Below are positions 21,899 to 32,778 of a stretch of DNA of 64,000 nt, piece after piece (the first letter of the stretch is position 1; each line of letters starts with the position of its first letter). Below the pieces are notes generated by a model. It was given only the letters and a program-made list of their open reading frames with translations. It did not search any database and was not told the DNA's origin. The stretch covers positions 62,001 through 126,000 of the forward strand of contig NZ_OZ060924.1 of the NCBI RefSeq assembly GCF_964059955.1, read 5' to 3'. The translations under genes and the position numbers were made by a program. This DNA comes from Sodalis-like secondary symbiont of Drepanosiphum platanoidis. Its GTDB lineage: Bacteria > Pseudomonadota > Gammaproteobacteria > Enterobacterales > Enterobacteriaceae.

Positions 21899-23725
21899 TT
21901 ATATATTTTTACTACTTTGATAAAACCAAAGACGAGAATATAATTTATTATTTTTTATTAAATCTTCATGTTTTCCTTCTTCTATAATGGATCCATTATT
22001 TAAAATTATTAATCTATCCATTTTTAAAACTGTAGATAATCTATGAGCAATAGATATTACTGTTTTTCCTTTCATTAATTCATATAAATTTTTTTGAATT
22101 TCTAATTCAATTTCAGAATCTAAAGCACTAGTTGCTTCGTCCAATATTAATATTGGAGCATTTTTTAAAATTACTCTTGCAATAGAAATTCTTTGTCTTT
22201 GACCACCTGATAATTTTACTCCTCGTTCTCCAACGCATACATCATAACCTTTTTTTCCATTATTATCAGAAAGAGAAACAATAAAATCATGAGCACCTGC
22301 TTTTTTTGATGCATCAATCATTTCATTTTCTGTGGCATAAGGTTTTCCATATAAAATATTATCTTTTATAGATCTATTTAATAAAGATGTATCTTGTGTA
22401 ATCATACCAATTTGTCTTCTAAGACTTTTTTGTTTTATTTTAGAAATGTCTTGGTTATCTATAATAATTTTACCTTTATTTATATCATAAAAACGTAATA
22501 ATAAATTTATTAAGGTAGATTTACCAGATCCAGATTTTCCTATAAGTCCTATTTTTTCTCCTTTATTTATTTTTAAATAAAAATTATTTAAAACAATATT
22601 ATTATTTTTATTAAAATTATAAGAAAAATTAATATTTTTAAATATAATTTCACCATTTTTAATATAAAGTTTTTTTGCATTAGGAATATCATTAACTTTA
22701 TTTTGATATGAAAATGTATTAATTCCATCTTGTACAATACCAATATTTTCAAATAAAGATGATATTTCCCACATAATCCAATGTGAAAAATTATTTAATC
22801 TTAATAACATTATAGTAACAGATGTAATAGCTCCAATACTAATAAGTTCTTTTGACCATAACCAAAGTGCTTCACTTAAAGTAGTAATTATAAGAATTAT
22901 ATTTAAAAAATGATTAATTATTTCAAAACTTGTAATTATTCTCATTTGTTTTATTACTGTTTTTAAAAATTTTTTCATTCCATATATAATATAATTTTTT
23001 TCTAATTTAGAATTAGAAAATAATTTTATAGTTATAATATTATTATAAGTATCAGTAATTCGACCTATCATCAAAGAACGAGCATTAGATTGATTTTTTG
23101 ATAATAAGGATTGTTTAGGAACAAAATAATATATAGATATAATATATAAAAATAACCAAATTAAAAATGGTATAATCATTAATATATTAAAATTTCCTAT
23201 TATTGTAATCATAGTAAAAAAATAAATTATAATAAAAACCATAATTTCTGAAATAATCATACATATGTCACGAGTAGCTATTGCAGTTTGCATAATTTTA
23301 GAAGATATTTTACCAGAAAATTCATTTTGATAAAATTGTATATTTTTTTTTATCATAAAAGAATGAAATATATATCTAAGCATCATAGGAAAATTTCCAC
23401 ATAATGTTTGATGTTTAATCATAGATTGTATTGATATTAAAAAAATACTTAAAATTAATATTATTAATAAAATAATTAAATTTATTTTTTCTTTTTCCCA
23501 AAAAATAGAAGGTTCAATTTTATTTAACCAATCAATAATTTTTCCAATAATAGAAAATAAAAAAGCTTCAAATATACTAATTAAAGATGTAAGTAATATC
23601 ATTATTATGAAATAAATACGTATTCCTTTTGTACAAAACCATATAAATAAAAAAAAATTTTTAGATAAAAAATTTTTTTTATTTTTAGGATATGTATTAA
23701 CTAACTTTTCAAACCAGTTAAACAC
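21899..23725 (-). CDS. ABC exporter half-transporter (permease-ATPase fusion)
   Basis: Inner-membrane ABC exporter of the type that works as a homodimer; substrate not readable from sequence. 608 residues. The N-terminal 330 carry about six membrane segments; the C-terminal ATPase has Walker A GKSGSGKST near 395, signature LSGGQRQR near 507, Walker B ILILDEATSALD near 525 and the switch AHRLST. The start is GTG at 23725 with AGGAGA five bases upstream. The opening MFNWFEKLV and membrane domain do not look like MsbA but like the uncharacterised roughly 610-residue multidrug/lipid exporter group. It is convergent with zwf and divergent from clsA, both envelope- or metabolism-related at best by position. 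Confidence 0.85.
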   Translation of the reverse strand: MFNWFEKLVNTYPKNKKNFLSKNFFLFIWFCTKGIRIYFIIMILLTSLISIFEAFLFSIIGKIIDWLNKIEPSIFWEKEKINLIILLIILILSIFLISIQSMIKHQTLCGNFPMMLRYIFHSFMIKKNIQFYQNEFSGKISSKIMQTAIATRDICMIISEIMVFIIIYFFTMITIIGNFNILMIIPFLIWLFLYIISIYYFVPKQSLLSKNQSNARSLMIGRITDTYNNIITIKLFSNSKLEKNYIIYGMKKFLKTVIKQMRIITSFEIINHFLNIILIITTLSEALWLWSKELISIGAITSVTIMLLRLNNFSHWIMWEISSLFENIGIVQDGINTFSYQNKVNDIPNAKKLYIKNGEIIFKNINFSYNFNKNNNIVLNNFYLKINKGEKIGLIGKSGSGKSTLINLLLRFYDINKGKIIIDNQDISKIKQKSLRRQIGMITQDTSLLNRSIKDNILYGKPYATENEMIDASKKAGAHDFIVSLSDNNGKKGYDVCVGERGVKLSGGQRQRISIARVILKNAPILILDEATSALDSEIELEIQKNLYELMKGKTVISIAHRLSTVLKMDRLIILNNGSIIEEGKHEDLIKNNKLYSRLWFYQSSKNI

Positions 23726-24141
23726 AGTATCTCCTAAATTTATTTAATATATTTTTATAAAAAATTATAAAATATAATATAAAAATTTTTTAAAAACAAA
23801 ATAATAAATATATTATATTATTTTATTTTTAAAAAATCGAGCTTTTATTTTTATATAAAAAAATCTTATTTATATATGTATAATATATTTATGTAAAATT
23901 TAATAAAATTTATATATAAAAAATAATTTTATATTTTATTTTATATAAAAAATTTATTTAAAAAAATATTGAAGCAATTTATAATTATATTTTTATTTTT
24001 AAATAATTTTATATATTAAATATAATATGTTTAAAATTTTAATAAAGATTAAAAAAATTGTTTAATATTTTAAATTTATATTAAAATATAAAAATTTTTA
24101 TTAAAAATAAATATATTATTTATTTATAAGATGAAACTTTT
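23726..24141. other. Gene-free divergent spacer, ABC exporter-clsA
   Basis: No gene seen. Contains a long near-perfect hairpin at 23785-23837 (12 bp, one C/A mismatch, 9 bp; loop 9) followed by CGAGCTTTTATTTTT on the plus strand. Promoters for both flanking genes are presumably here but cannot be picked out. Confidence 0.55.
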
Positions 24142-25605
24142 ATGACAACATTTTATTTTGCAATAAAATTTTTATTTTCTTTAATATATTGGTTAATTAT
24201 TATAAGTGTTATTATAAGAATAATAATTAATAAAAAAATAATTTCAGTCTTAATATCTTGGTTATTAATTATTTATATTTTTCCTTTAATTGGAATAATA
24301 ACATATTTATTATTTGGTGAAATTTATATTGGAAAGAAAAGAAAAAAAGAAATAAATAATATATGGAAATATATTCAAAATTTTGTTTCAAATATAAAAA
24401 ATTCTAAATTTTTATATTCTAACAAAATTAGCAAAATTTCTAAATCATTATTGAAATTATGTAAATATTATCAAGGAATAGATCCTTTAATAAGTAAAAA
24501 TATAAAATTAATTAATAATTATGAAAAATATATTATATATTTAATTAAAGATATAAATTTAGCTAAAAAAAATATTTATATTATTTTTTATATATGGAAA
24601 GTAGGTGGTTTAGTAGATAAAGTAACGGATGCTTTGATTTTAGCTTCAAAAAGAGGTGTAAGTTGTAGAATTATTTTAGATTTAGCTGGAAGTATTAATT
24701 TATTTAGAACTAAATATCCAAAAATATTAAAAGATTCAGGTATTAAAATAATTTCAGCATTAAATATTAATATTTTTGAAATATTCTTAAGAAGAATGGA
24801 TTTAAGACAACATAAAAAAATTATTTTAATAGATAATAATATATCTTATATTGGTAGTATGAATATGGTTGATCCTAATTTATTTAAAAAAAAATTAAAA
24901 ATAGGACAATGGATTGATATTATGGTTAGAATAGAAAGTTATATTAATATAATTATTAATATTATTTTTTGTTATGATTGGAAAATAGAAACTGGAGAAT
25001 GTATTCTTAATTCATTACCTAATATTAAATTAAAAAATTTTAATAAAAATAAATTTCATTATACAATTCAAATAATTATTTCAGGTCCTGGATTTCCAAA
25101 AGAAATAATTCATAGATCTTTATTAATTTCTATATATTCTGCTAATAAACAAATAGTTATAACAACACCATATTTAATTCCTAGTAATGATTTATTAAAT
25201 GCAATTTGTATTGCATCTCAAAGAGGAGTTAAAGTACATATTATTATTCCAAAAAAAAATAATTCTATATTAGTAAAATGGGCTAGTCGTGTATTTTTTG
25301 CTAAACTTTTAAGATCTGGAGTATTAATTCATATGTTTATTGGAGGATTTTTACATACAAAAAGTATTTTAATTGATAAACAATTAAGTTTAATAGGAAC
25401 TGTAAATTTAGATATGAGAAGTTTATGGTTAAATTTTGAAATTACACTTATAGTAGATAATTATAATTTTGGAAAAAATCTTGCTTATATTCAAAGAAAT
25501 TATATGAATAATTCTGAAATTCTTAAAAAAGAAAATTGGTATAAAAGACCATTTTGGAAAAAAATTATAGAACGTTTTTTTTATTTTTTAAATCCACTAC
25601 TTTAA
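24142..25605 (+). CDS. clsA: Cardiolipin synthase A
   Basis: Condenses two phosphatidylglycerol molecules to cardiolipin in the inner membrane. 487 residues (E. coli 486). Two N-terminal membrane segments are followed by two phospholipase-D (HKD) motifs: HKKIILID with GSMN near residue 223, and HTKSILID with GTVNLD near residue 404. The conserved end LWLNFEITL and the final FYFLNPLL match ClsA closely. Cardiolipin fits the large membrane complexes (Nuo, Cyo) encoded nearby. Confidence 0.96.
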   Translation: MTTFYFAIKFLFSLIYWLIIISVIIRIIINKKIISVLISWLLIIYIFPLIGIITYLLFGEIYIGKKRKKEINNIWKYIQNFVSNIKNSKFLYSNKISKISKSLLKLCKYYQGIDPLISKNIKLINNYEKYIIYLIKDINLAKKNIYIIFYIWKVGGLVDKVTDALILASKRGVSCRIILDLAGSINLFRTKYPKILKDSGIKIISALNINIFEIFLRRMDLRQHKKIILIDNNISYIGSMNMVDPNLFKKKLKIGQWIDIMVRIESYINIIINIIFCYDWKIETGECILNSLPNIKLKNFNKNKFHYTIQIIISGPGFPKEIIHRSLLISIYSANKQIVITTPYLIPSNDLLNAICIASQRGVKVHIIIPKKNNSILVKWASRVFFAKLLRSGVLIHMFIGGFLHTKSILIDKQLSLIGTVNLDMRSLWLNFEITLIVDNYNFGKNLAYIQRNYMNNSEILKKENWYKRPFWKKIIERFFYFLNPLL

Positions 25606-26263
25606 TTTTTTTATTTTTTTATAATATTTATTTATAAAAAAATTATTATTTTTAAAATTTTTAATAAAAATAATATTTAAATATAAAATTTATAAAAATT
25701 TTTAAAAAAATATTTAAATATAAAATTTATTTATTTTTTTATAAGATTTTATAAAAAATTATTAAAATAAATTAATTTAACACAAATTAATTTATATGAA
25801 AAACAATAATTATTAATTTTTTTTAAAAATAAAATAATTATATAAAATATATTTTTTATCAAAAAAATAATTAATAAATATTAAAAAATTAAAATATATA
25901 TAAAATTATTAAAAAATTTTTAATATAAATTTAAATAATTTAAAATTTTTGTAAAAAAATAATAAATAAATAAAATTTAATTAATTTTTTTTATAAAAAT
26001 AAAAAAATTAATAATAAATTTTAATAAAAAATTAATATTATATTTTAACTTTAAATTTATAAAAAATAATTTTATTAATTTTATATAAATTAATTTTTAT
26101 GTATAAAAAAATAATTTAAAAAATTATTTAATTAAAATTAAAAATAAAAAAATAAAATTAAAAAATAAATTAAAAAAATTTAATAAAATTAATTTTTAAA
26201 AATTTTTTTATTTATATATATAAAATATATATAATATTTTAATTTAAAAAAAATAATAAATTT
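25606..26263. other. Gene-free A/T spacer clsA-serS
   Basis: Convergent spacer; no gene or RNA seen. A 12-bp A/T hairpin lies shortly after clsA (about 25613-25637). A 21-bp direct repeat occurs at 25673-25693 and 25710-25730 (37 bases apart), and 12-bp inverted arms at about 25768-25796 flank AACAC. All are A/T-only and may be chance or slippage products. Confidence 0.5.
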
Positions 26264-27565
26264 TCAAATAAAATCTTTATCTTTTAAGTTATACATATAT
26301 TTTTTTAAAACTTTTGGTATTAAAATTGATCCATCATATTGTTGATAATTTTCTAAAATTGCTGCCATAGTTCTTCCAATAGCTAAACCTGATCCATTTA
26401 AAGTATGTAAAAATTTATTTTTTTTTATTTTATTTTTATAACAAACTCTTGCTTTAATTCTTCTAGACTGAAAATCAATCATATTAGAGCAAGAAGATAT
26501 TTCATAAAATTTATTCAAAGAAGGAAACCATACTTCTAAATCATATGTTTTATAAGAAGAAAAACTAGTTTCTCCACTACATAATAATACTTTTCTATAA
26601 GGCAAATTAAGAAGTTGTAAAATTTTTTCAGCATGATTTGTAATTTCATCAAGAGTTTTATCTGACTCTTCAGATGTCACTGCTTGAAATATTTCTACTT
26701 TATCAAATTGATGTAATCTAATTAATCCTTTATTATTTTTTCCATATGATCCTGCTTCTGATCTAAAACATGGAGTATGTGCAGTAAATTTTATAGGTAA
26801 TTCATCTATTTGAAAAATTTTATTACGAAGTATATTTGTTAATGGAATTTCTGCCGTAGGAATTAATGCATATGATTTTTTTTTATTTTTTATACTAATT
26901 TTATTAGTATAAAATAAATCTTTAGAAAATTTTGGTAATTGTCCAGTACCATATAATGATTCTTCATTAACAATATATGGAACATAATATTCTTCATATC
27001 CATGTTTATTAACATGTATATCTAACATAAATTGTGATAAGGCTCTATGTAAAAGAGCTAATCTTCCTTTTATTATAACAAATCTAGATCCAGTTAATAT
27101 TGATGCAGAAGAAAAATCAATTCCATTATTTATATTACCTAATTCTATATGATTTTTAATTTTAAATTTATATTTTTTAATATTACCCCATTTTAATATT
27201 TCTTTATTATATTTTTTATTATTACCAATTGGTACTTTATTATCTATAATATTAGGAATAGATAAAAAATAATTTTTAATGTTTATTTTTAATATTTTTA
27301 ATTTATTTTTTAAAATTTTTAATTTTGAATGTATATTATTTATTTTTATTAAAAGAACTTTAATATTTTTTTTATTTTTTTTATATATACCTAATTTTTT
27401 AGATAATTTATTATGTTTTGATTGAAGATGTTCAGTTTCTATTTGTAAAATTTTTCTAGTATTTTCTTGTTTTGTAATTAATTTTATATTTAATATAAAA
27501 TTTTTTTTTATAAGATTTTTATATATATTATTAATGTTTTTTTTTAAAAGTTTTGGATCAATCAT
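26264..27565 (-). CDS. serS: Serine--tRNA ligase
   Basis: Charges tRNA-Ser (and tRNA-Sec where present). 433 residues (E. coli 430). The N-terminal 110 residues form the Lys-rich helical coiled-coil arm that grips the tRNA. Class II motifs are present: motif 2 in FRSEAGSYGKNNKGLIRLHQF (quoted here only as RSEAGSYG and GLIRLHQF) and motif 3 GSGLAIGRTMAAILENYQ. The ATG follows AGGAAT. Confidence 0.97.
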   Translation of the reverse strand: MIDPKLLKKNINNIYKNLIKKNFILNIKLITKQENTRKILQIETEHLQSKHNKLSKKLGIYKKNKKNIKVLLIKINNIHSKLKILKNKLKILKINIKNYFLSIPNIIDNKVPIGNNKKYNKEILKWGNIKKYKFKIKNHIELGNINNGIDFSSASILTGSRFVIIKGRLALLHRALSQFMLDIHVNKHGYEEYYVPYIVNEESLYGTGQLPKFSKDLFYTNKISIKNKKKSYALIPTAEIPLTNILRNKIFQIDELPIKFTAHTPCFRSEAGSYGKNNKGLIRLHQFDKVEIFQAVTSEESDKTLDEITNHAEKILQLLNLPYRKVLLCSGETSFSSYKTYDLEVWFPSLNKFYEISSCSNMIDFQSRRIKARVCYKNKIKKNKFLHTLNGSGLAIGRTMAAILENYQQYDGSILIPKVLKKYMYNLKDKDFI

Positions 27566-29047
27566 ATTGATTCCTGAAATTTTATTTAAATATATATTTT
27601 TTAATATATTTAATTTTTAAATAATATTTAAAATAATATAAAATATAATTTTAAATAAATTATTTCATATAAGAATTATTGTTAAATAATAATTTAAATT
27701 TATTTAAAATTTAATTTTTATATAAAAAATATAATTGTTTTATTAATTTTAAAATAAAAATTAATAAAAAATAATTTATTTAAAATCATTAAATAATAAA
27801 ATATTAATTTAATAATTTTATTAAATTATTAAAATAAAAAATAAATAAAATTTTATTAAAATTAAAAATTTAAAAATATTTATTATAAATAAAAAAATAA
27901 TTTTAAATATTTATAAATTATTAAAATATTTAAAAAGATATTATAAAACTTTTTATAAAATTTTTATTATAAATAAAAAAATTTTTAATAATTTATTTAA
28001 ATTTAATTTTATTAAAAAAACTTTATTTAATAAAATATTAAATTTTTTATTTATTAATAAATAAATTATTTATTATTTTTTTTGAAATATTATTAGAATT
28101 TATAACTTATGTTTATAAAAATATTAATTATATTTTAATGTTTTTTATTAATATAAATAAATATATATTTTAATATTTTGATATTAAAAATTATATATTG
28201 TAATTATACATTATTTTATTAATAAAAAACAATATATAACTTTAATAAAATATTATTATTATAATAATAAAAAAATTTAAAATATATATTATTTTAAATT
28301 AAAAAATATATATAATAATAAAATAAAAATAATTTTTATATTATATTATAATTTTTTTTAAAATTATTTTAATAATTAAAAATTAAATTAAAAAATAAAA
28401 ATAAAAAATAATATATTTTATTAAAATTTTTAAAAATTATTATAAATTTATATATATAATTATTTATTTATATTGTTTTAATAAAAATTATTAAAAAATA
28501 ATATTAAAAAAATAATAAATATTTAAAATTAAATATAAATATATTATAAATTAAAAATAAATTATATTCATTAATAATAATAAAAATAATTAAAAATTAA
28601 TAATAAATTATTATTTTATTTTTTAAAAATCTATAAATATATATAAATAATATTATTTATATTATTAATTTATTTTTTATAAAAATTAAAAAATAAATGT
28701 TTTTTATTAATTTCTTATATTTTAATAAAAATTAATTAAAAATTTTTATAAAAATATATATAAAATTATTTTATAAAAAATAAAATATAATTATTTATTA
28801 AAAATAAATAAAAATAATAAATTAATTTTTTTAATAAATATTTAAAATAATATTTAAAAATTTAAAAAATTTTAATAAAATTTTATATAAATAAAATAAA
28901 TTAAATTTTTATTTAAATTTATATAATAAAATTTTTAATATTTTTTATAAAAAATAAATTTTTTATCAAAAAATATTTATATTTTAAATATTTTTTTAAA
29001 AAATTATATTTATTTTAATATAAAAAATTTAAATATTAATTTAAATT
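27566..29047. other. 1.5-kb gene-free A/T desert
   Basis: No start-to-stop frame with protein-like composition, no tRNA-like T arm and almost no G or C over about 1480 bases. Short A/T palindromes (for example the repeat ATTATTATTATAATAATAA around 28250) are near chance. The most economical reading is a fully eroded former gene region between serS and plsB, but no residual homology can be recognised. Confidence 0.6.
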
Positions 29048-31459
29048 TTAATAAAAATTATTTATTAAAATTAATATTTTAGATGAAATTAATTTATTAA
29101 CTATTTTAAATAAATTATTAATATTTAAATTATATTTTTTATTTTTTTTATTTTTTATATTATAATTTTTCTTTAATATATTTATTAATGAATCAAAAGA
29201 TGTTTGATAAAAAAATTTATCTATATTTAGATTAAGATATAATGATATTTTTTTTGCTAAAATATAATTTTTTTCATTTAATATTTTTTCTTTAATTAAA
29301 CAATTATTTTTAAAAAAAATAAAAAAAGTAATTGCATATCTTTGAATATTATCTTTTAAAATATTTGATAATAAATAAAGAGTAATATTATATTCAAATT
29401 TTGGATATAATTTTTTAGATGAAATTATAATTAATTGTTTTTTTTTAAATTCTAAAATTATATTATTAACTAATTTTAAAACTTTTTTATTATTAAATTT
29501 TAAAAAAAATTCTAATTTTAAAATTTTATAAAATAATAAAACTTTTTTATTTAATTTTTTTTGACTAATTCCTGAATAATTTATAATAAAAATTGAAACT
29601 AATGATGGTATTATAAATATATGTTGAATATTATTTTTATAAAAATTAAGTATTTTAAATTGATTATTAGATAAATAAACAATATCTTCATTAATATTTT
29701 TTAAAATTTTTATTTTTTTCATTTTTAATGCATTATTTATTAACTTTTTTGAAGTATTATTTGTAATAATAATTTCAGAAGAATATTTTATTTTTTTTAA
29801 AAAATTTAAATAAAAATTTATTTGAAACTTTAATTCATTTATACTTAAAGTATATCTATATGAATATAAAAGTATAATAGAACATAAATTAATAGAATTA
29901 ATTACTGTTAAATTATTAATTTTTTGCATAAAAAATAAAGAAATTTTTTTTGATATAGATATTATCCATTTTTCTTTTTTATATATATTTTTTTTAAAAT
30001 ATTTTTTATAATTTAAAAGTTTTTTATTTAAAAAATCATTTAAAGATAATGGTTTTCCAAAATTTATAAAGCTTTTTCCTAATTTTTTTAATTTAATAAA
30101 TGATTTAATCATATTAATAAAATTTTCTTTTTTTTTAGAAAATCCATTTAATTCTTTTATATATGAAAAATTATCTAAAATTTTTTCATATCCTATATAA
30201 ATAGGAATAAATTTTATTTTTTTTTTTGGATTTAAAATTATATATTTAATTATTATACTTAATATACCAATTTTAGCTTTTAATAAATATCCTGTTCTAG
30301 ATCTACTTCCTTCAATAAAATATTCTAATTGATAATTATTATTAAATAATTGAATTATATATTCTTTAAGAACAAAATAATATAATTTATTTCCAATAAA
30401 TCTTCTTTTAATAAAAAATGCTCCTAAATATCTAAAAATATTTCCCAATGGCCAAAAATTTAAATTATTTCCTGCAACTATACAAGGAGGCATTAATCCT
30501 TTATTATAAAGAATATATGAAATTAAAATATAATCCATATGACTTTTATGACAAGGAATATAAATAATTATATTATTATTTTCTAATAATTTATGTATAA
30601 AATTTATATTATTAGTTTTTATATTTTTATATAATAAATTTAAAAAAAATTTTATAAATAAATTTGAAAAATATATAATATTATTAGAATAATAAGTAGA
30701 CATTTCTTTAAATAAATTTAAAATATTAATTTTTAATTTTTTTATAGAAATATTTTTTATTTTATATTTATTTAAAATTATTTTATTTAATATTTTATTT
30801 AAAAAAGTTTTTTTAAATTTTTTTTTTATATTTTTTTTATATCCTATAGAAATATTCATATATCTATAAAAATAAATAGATGATAATCTTATTAAAATAT
30901 TAATAATATTTTTTTTTAATTTATAATTTTTAATAATTTTTTTAAGAGAAATTTTTTTAGAAAAATGTATAAAAATTATATTTTTTATAAAAAACAAACA
31001 AATAATTTTTTTAAAATTATATAATAATTTTTTTAAAAATGATTTTTTATATAAATTAAAATTATTTATTTCTCTTATATTAATAGATACTAATATAATT
31101 TTTACATCTTTAATTTTTTTTTTTAAATATAAATTTTTATACTTATAAAAATTTTTTTTAATAAAAGTTTTTGTATTATTAGAATATTTTTTTTTTATAT
31201 TTTTAAGATATAAATATCTTGGAAAAATTATATTTAAAATTTTTAATGGTTTTAAAGGATCAATTAAATTATTTTGTAAACAATATTTTCTTAAGATATA
31301 AAAATCTAATTTAGAAGATGTATTTATTAAATAAATATAAGAATTTTTAATATAAAAATTATTTTCATATATATTTTTTATATATATTTTTTTATTTAAA
31401 AAAAAATTCATTATTTTATATAAAAAAATGTTATATTTTTTTTTAAAATTATATATCAT
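29048..31459 (-). CDS. plsB: Glycerol-3-phosphate acyltransferase
   Basis: Inner-membrane enzyme for the first acylation in phospholipid synthesis. 803 residues (E. coli 807). The N-terminal third is strongly diverged (Lys/Asn/Ile-rich), but the acyltransferase core is clear: HX4D motif in PCHKSHMDYI near 305, NLNFWPLGNIFR, GAFFIKRRF, EGSRSRTG (E. coli EGGRSRTG) and FIPIYIGYEKI. The C-terminal region with RYAITFFIF is present. Retention of PlsB means the cell can start its own phospholipids from host or self acyl donors. Confidence 0.95.
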   Translation of the reverse strand: MIYNFKKKYNIFLYKIMNFFLNKKIYIKNIYENNFYIKNSYIYLINTSSKLDFYILRKYCLQNNLIDPLKPLKILNIIFPRYLYLKNIKKKYSNNTKTFIKKNFYKYKNLYLKKKIKDVKIILVSINIREINNFNLYKKSFLKKLLYNFKKIICLFFIKNIIFIHFSKKISLKKIIKNYKLKKNIINILIRLSSIYFYRYMNISIGYKKNIKKKFKKTFLNKILNKIILNKYKIKNISIKKLKINILNLFKEMSTYYSNNIIYFSNLFIKFFLNLLYKNIKTNNINFIHKLLENNNIIIYIPCHKSHMDYILISYILYNKGLMPPCIVAGNNLNFWPLGNIFRYLGAFFIKRRFIGNKLYYFVLKEYIIQLFNNNYQLEYFIEGSRSRTGYLLKAKIGILSIIIKYIILNPKKKIKFIPIYIGYEKILDNFSYIKELNGFSKKKENFINMIKSFIKLKKLGKSFINFGKPLSLNDFLNKKLLNYKKYFKKNIYKKEKWIISISKKISLFFMQKINNLTVINSINLCSIILLYSYRYTLSINELKFQINFYLNFLKKIKYSSEIIITNNTSKKLINNALKMKKIKILKNINEDIVYLSNNQFKILNFYKNNIQHIFIIPSLVSIFIINYSGISQKKLNKKVLLFYKILKLEFFLKFNNKKVLKLVNNIILEFKKKQLIIISSKKLYPKFEYNITLYLLSNILKDNIQRYAITFFIFFKNNCLIKEKILNEKNYILAKKISLYLNLNIDKFFYQTSFDSLINILKKNYNIKNKKNKKYNLNINNLFKIVNKLISSKILILINNFY

Positions 31460-31925
31460 TAAAAATTTTTCCTATAAATAAATGTTTTTAATATATTATA
31501 TATTATAATATGATATATATTTATATATATAAATTATATAATAATATAAATATTTATTTTAAATAAAAAATAATTTGAAAAATTATTTATAAATTATTTA
31601 ATACTACTTAAATAATTTATAAAAAATAAAATTATATAATAAATTTTAAAAAATTTATTTAAAAAAAATATATAAAAAACAAATATTTATTATTTAAAAT
31701 TTTTTTTAAAAATAAAATATATTTTTTAAAAATATATATAAAATTTATTATTAATAATAATTAATTATATTTTTTATTTTTAAAGTAAAATAAATTTTAA
31801 TAAAATTAAATTATATAAAATTATATAAATAATATAATTTTTATTAAAAATAATTTAATTTTAATTAATTTTTTTTAAAAAAAATTAATTAAAATTAAAT
31901 TTTTATGATTTATAGAGATAAATAA
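31460..31925. other. Gene-free divergent spacer plsB-yqjA
   Basis: No gene seen. It contains two large inverted repeats: a perfect 16-bp stem with loop TACTAC at 31586-31623, and the 50-bp palindrome at 31852-31901 listed separately. Promoters for both flanking genes are presumably within but not identifiable. Confidence 0.55.
31852..31901. repeat. Perfect 50-bp A/T palindrome
   Basis: Positions 31852-31876 are the exact reverse complement of 31877-31901 with no loop (centre T8/A8). It ends 24 bases before the yqjA start. It could form a cruciform or a leader hairpin. A perfect 25-bp arm is well beyond chance even in A/T-only DNA. Confidence 0.8.
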
Positions 31926-32585
31926 ATGAATTTTTTAAACAAAATTTGTATTATATTATTGCAACAAAATTTTGATAAATTATATAATTATAAATTTATT
32001 TTAATTACTTATATAACAATATTTATTATTATTTTTTTAGAAAATGGATTTATTTTAGCATCTTTTTTACCAGGAGATAGTTTATTAATATTAGTCGGTG
32101 CATTAATAGAAAAAAAAATATTAAATTTTTATTTAATTATTATTTTATTAACTATTGCTTCTAGTATAGGAAGTTGGATAGGATATATTCAAGGAAAATG
32201 GTTAAATAAAAATTCTATGGTTAAAAAATGGATAATAAAAATTCCTTCTAATTATTATGAAAAATCATATCAAATTTTTAAAAAATATGGATTAATTTCA
32301 TTATTAATTGGTAGATTTATAACTTTATTAAGAACATTTTTACCTGTTTTAGCAGGTATATCTAAATTAGATGAATTAAAATTTCAATTATTAAATTGGA
32401 TTAGTTCTTTTATTTGGATTTTTACATTAATTACATTAGGATTTTTAATTAAAAAAATACCAATTATTCAATATTATGAATCTCAAATTATGATTTTTTT
32501 GATATTATTTCCATTAATATTATTAATTGTTGGAATAACTGGAATTATTATATTTTTTTTAAAAAAAAATAAAAAAACTATTTGA
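31926..32585 (+). CDS. yqjA: DedA-family membrane protein YqjA
   Basis: Inner-membrane DedA family protein; members are implicated in undecaprenyl-phosphate or lipid flipping and proton-motive-force balance. 219 residues with about five hydrophobic segments. Conserved family residues are present: the Glu and Asp of FLENG and FLPGDSLL, SYIQG-like GYIQGKWL, and both Arg of GRFITLLRTFLP. The overall match to E. coli YqjA (220 residues), including HLFHKHG-like IFKKYGL, is better than to DedA itself. Retained in a reduced genome, it probably supports the envelope with MurJ and PlsB. Confidence 0.88.
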   Translation: MNFLNKICIILLQQNFDKLYNYKFILITYITIFIIIFLENGFILASFLPGDSLLILVGALIEKKILNFYLIIILLTIASSIGSWIGYIQGKWLNKNSMVKKWIIKIPSNYYEKSYQIFKKYGLISLLIGRFITLLRTFLPVLAGISKLDELKFQLLNWISSFIWIFTLITLGFLIKKIPIIQYYESQIMIFLILFPLILLIVGITGIIIFFLKKNKKTI

Positions 32586-32778
32586 TATTAATTTATTAAT
32601 TAAATTTTTAAATTTTAAAATAAATAATAATTTTAAAAATTTTAATAATTTAATTAAAAAATAATTTTTTAAAACTTTAATTTAAAATATATTAAATAAT
32701 TTTATTTATATAAATATAAATTATTTATTAAAAAAATCTATATATTTTAAATAAAATTATTTGTTATTAATAAATATT

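Noticed and set aside
25673-25730. 21-bp direct repeat as a CRISPR or attachment site
   Set aside because: Only two copies, A/T-only and low in complexity, with no cas or integrase genes; slippage or chance is simpler.
32761-32778. TTG start six codons upstream of argS ATG
   Set aside because: The ATG gives MNI as in other ArgS proteins, and no ribosome site favours the TTG.
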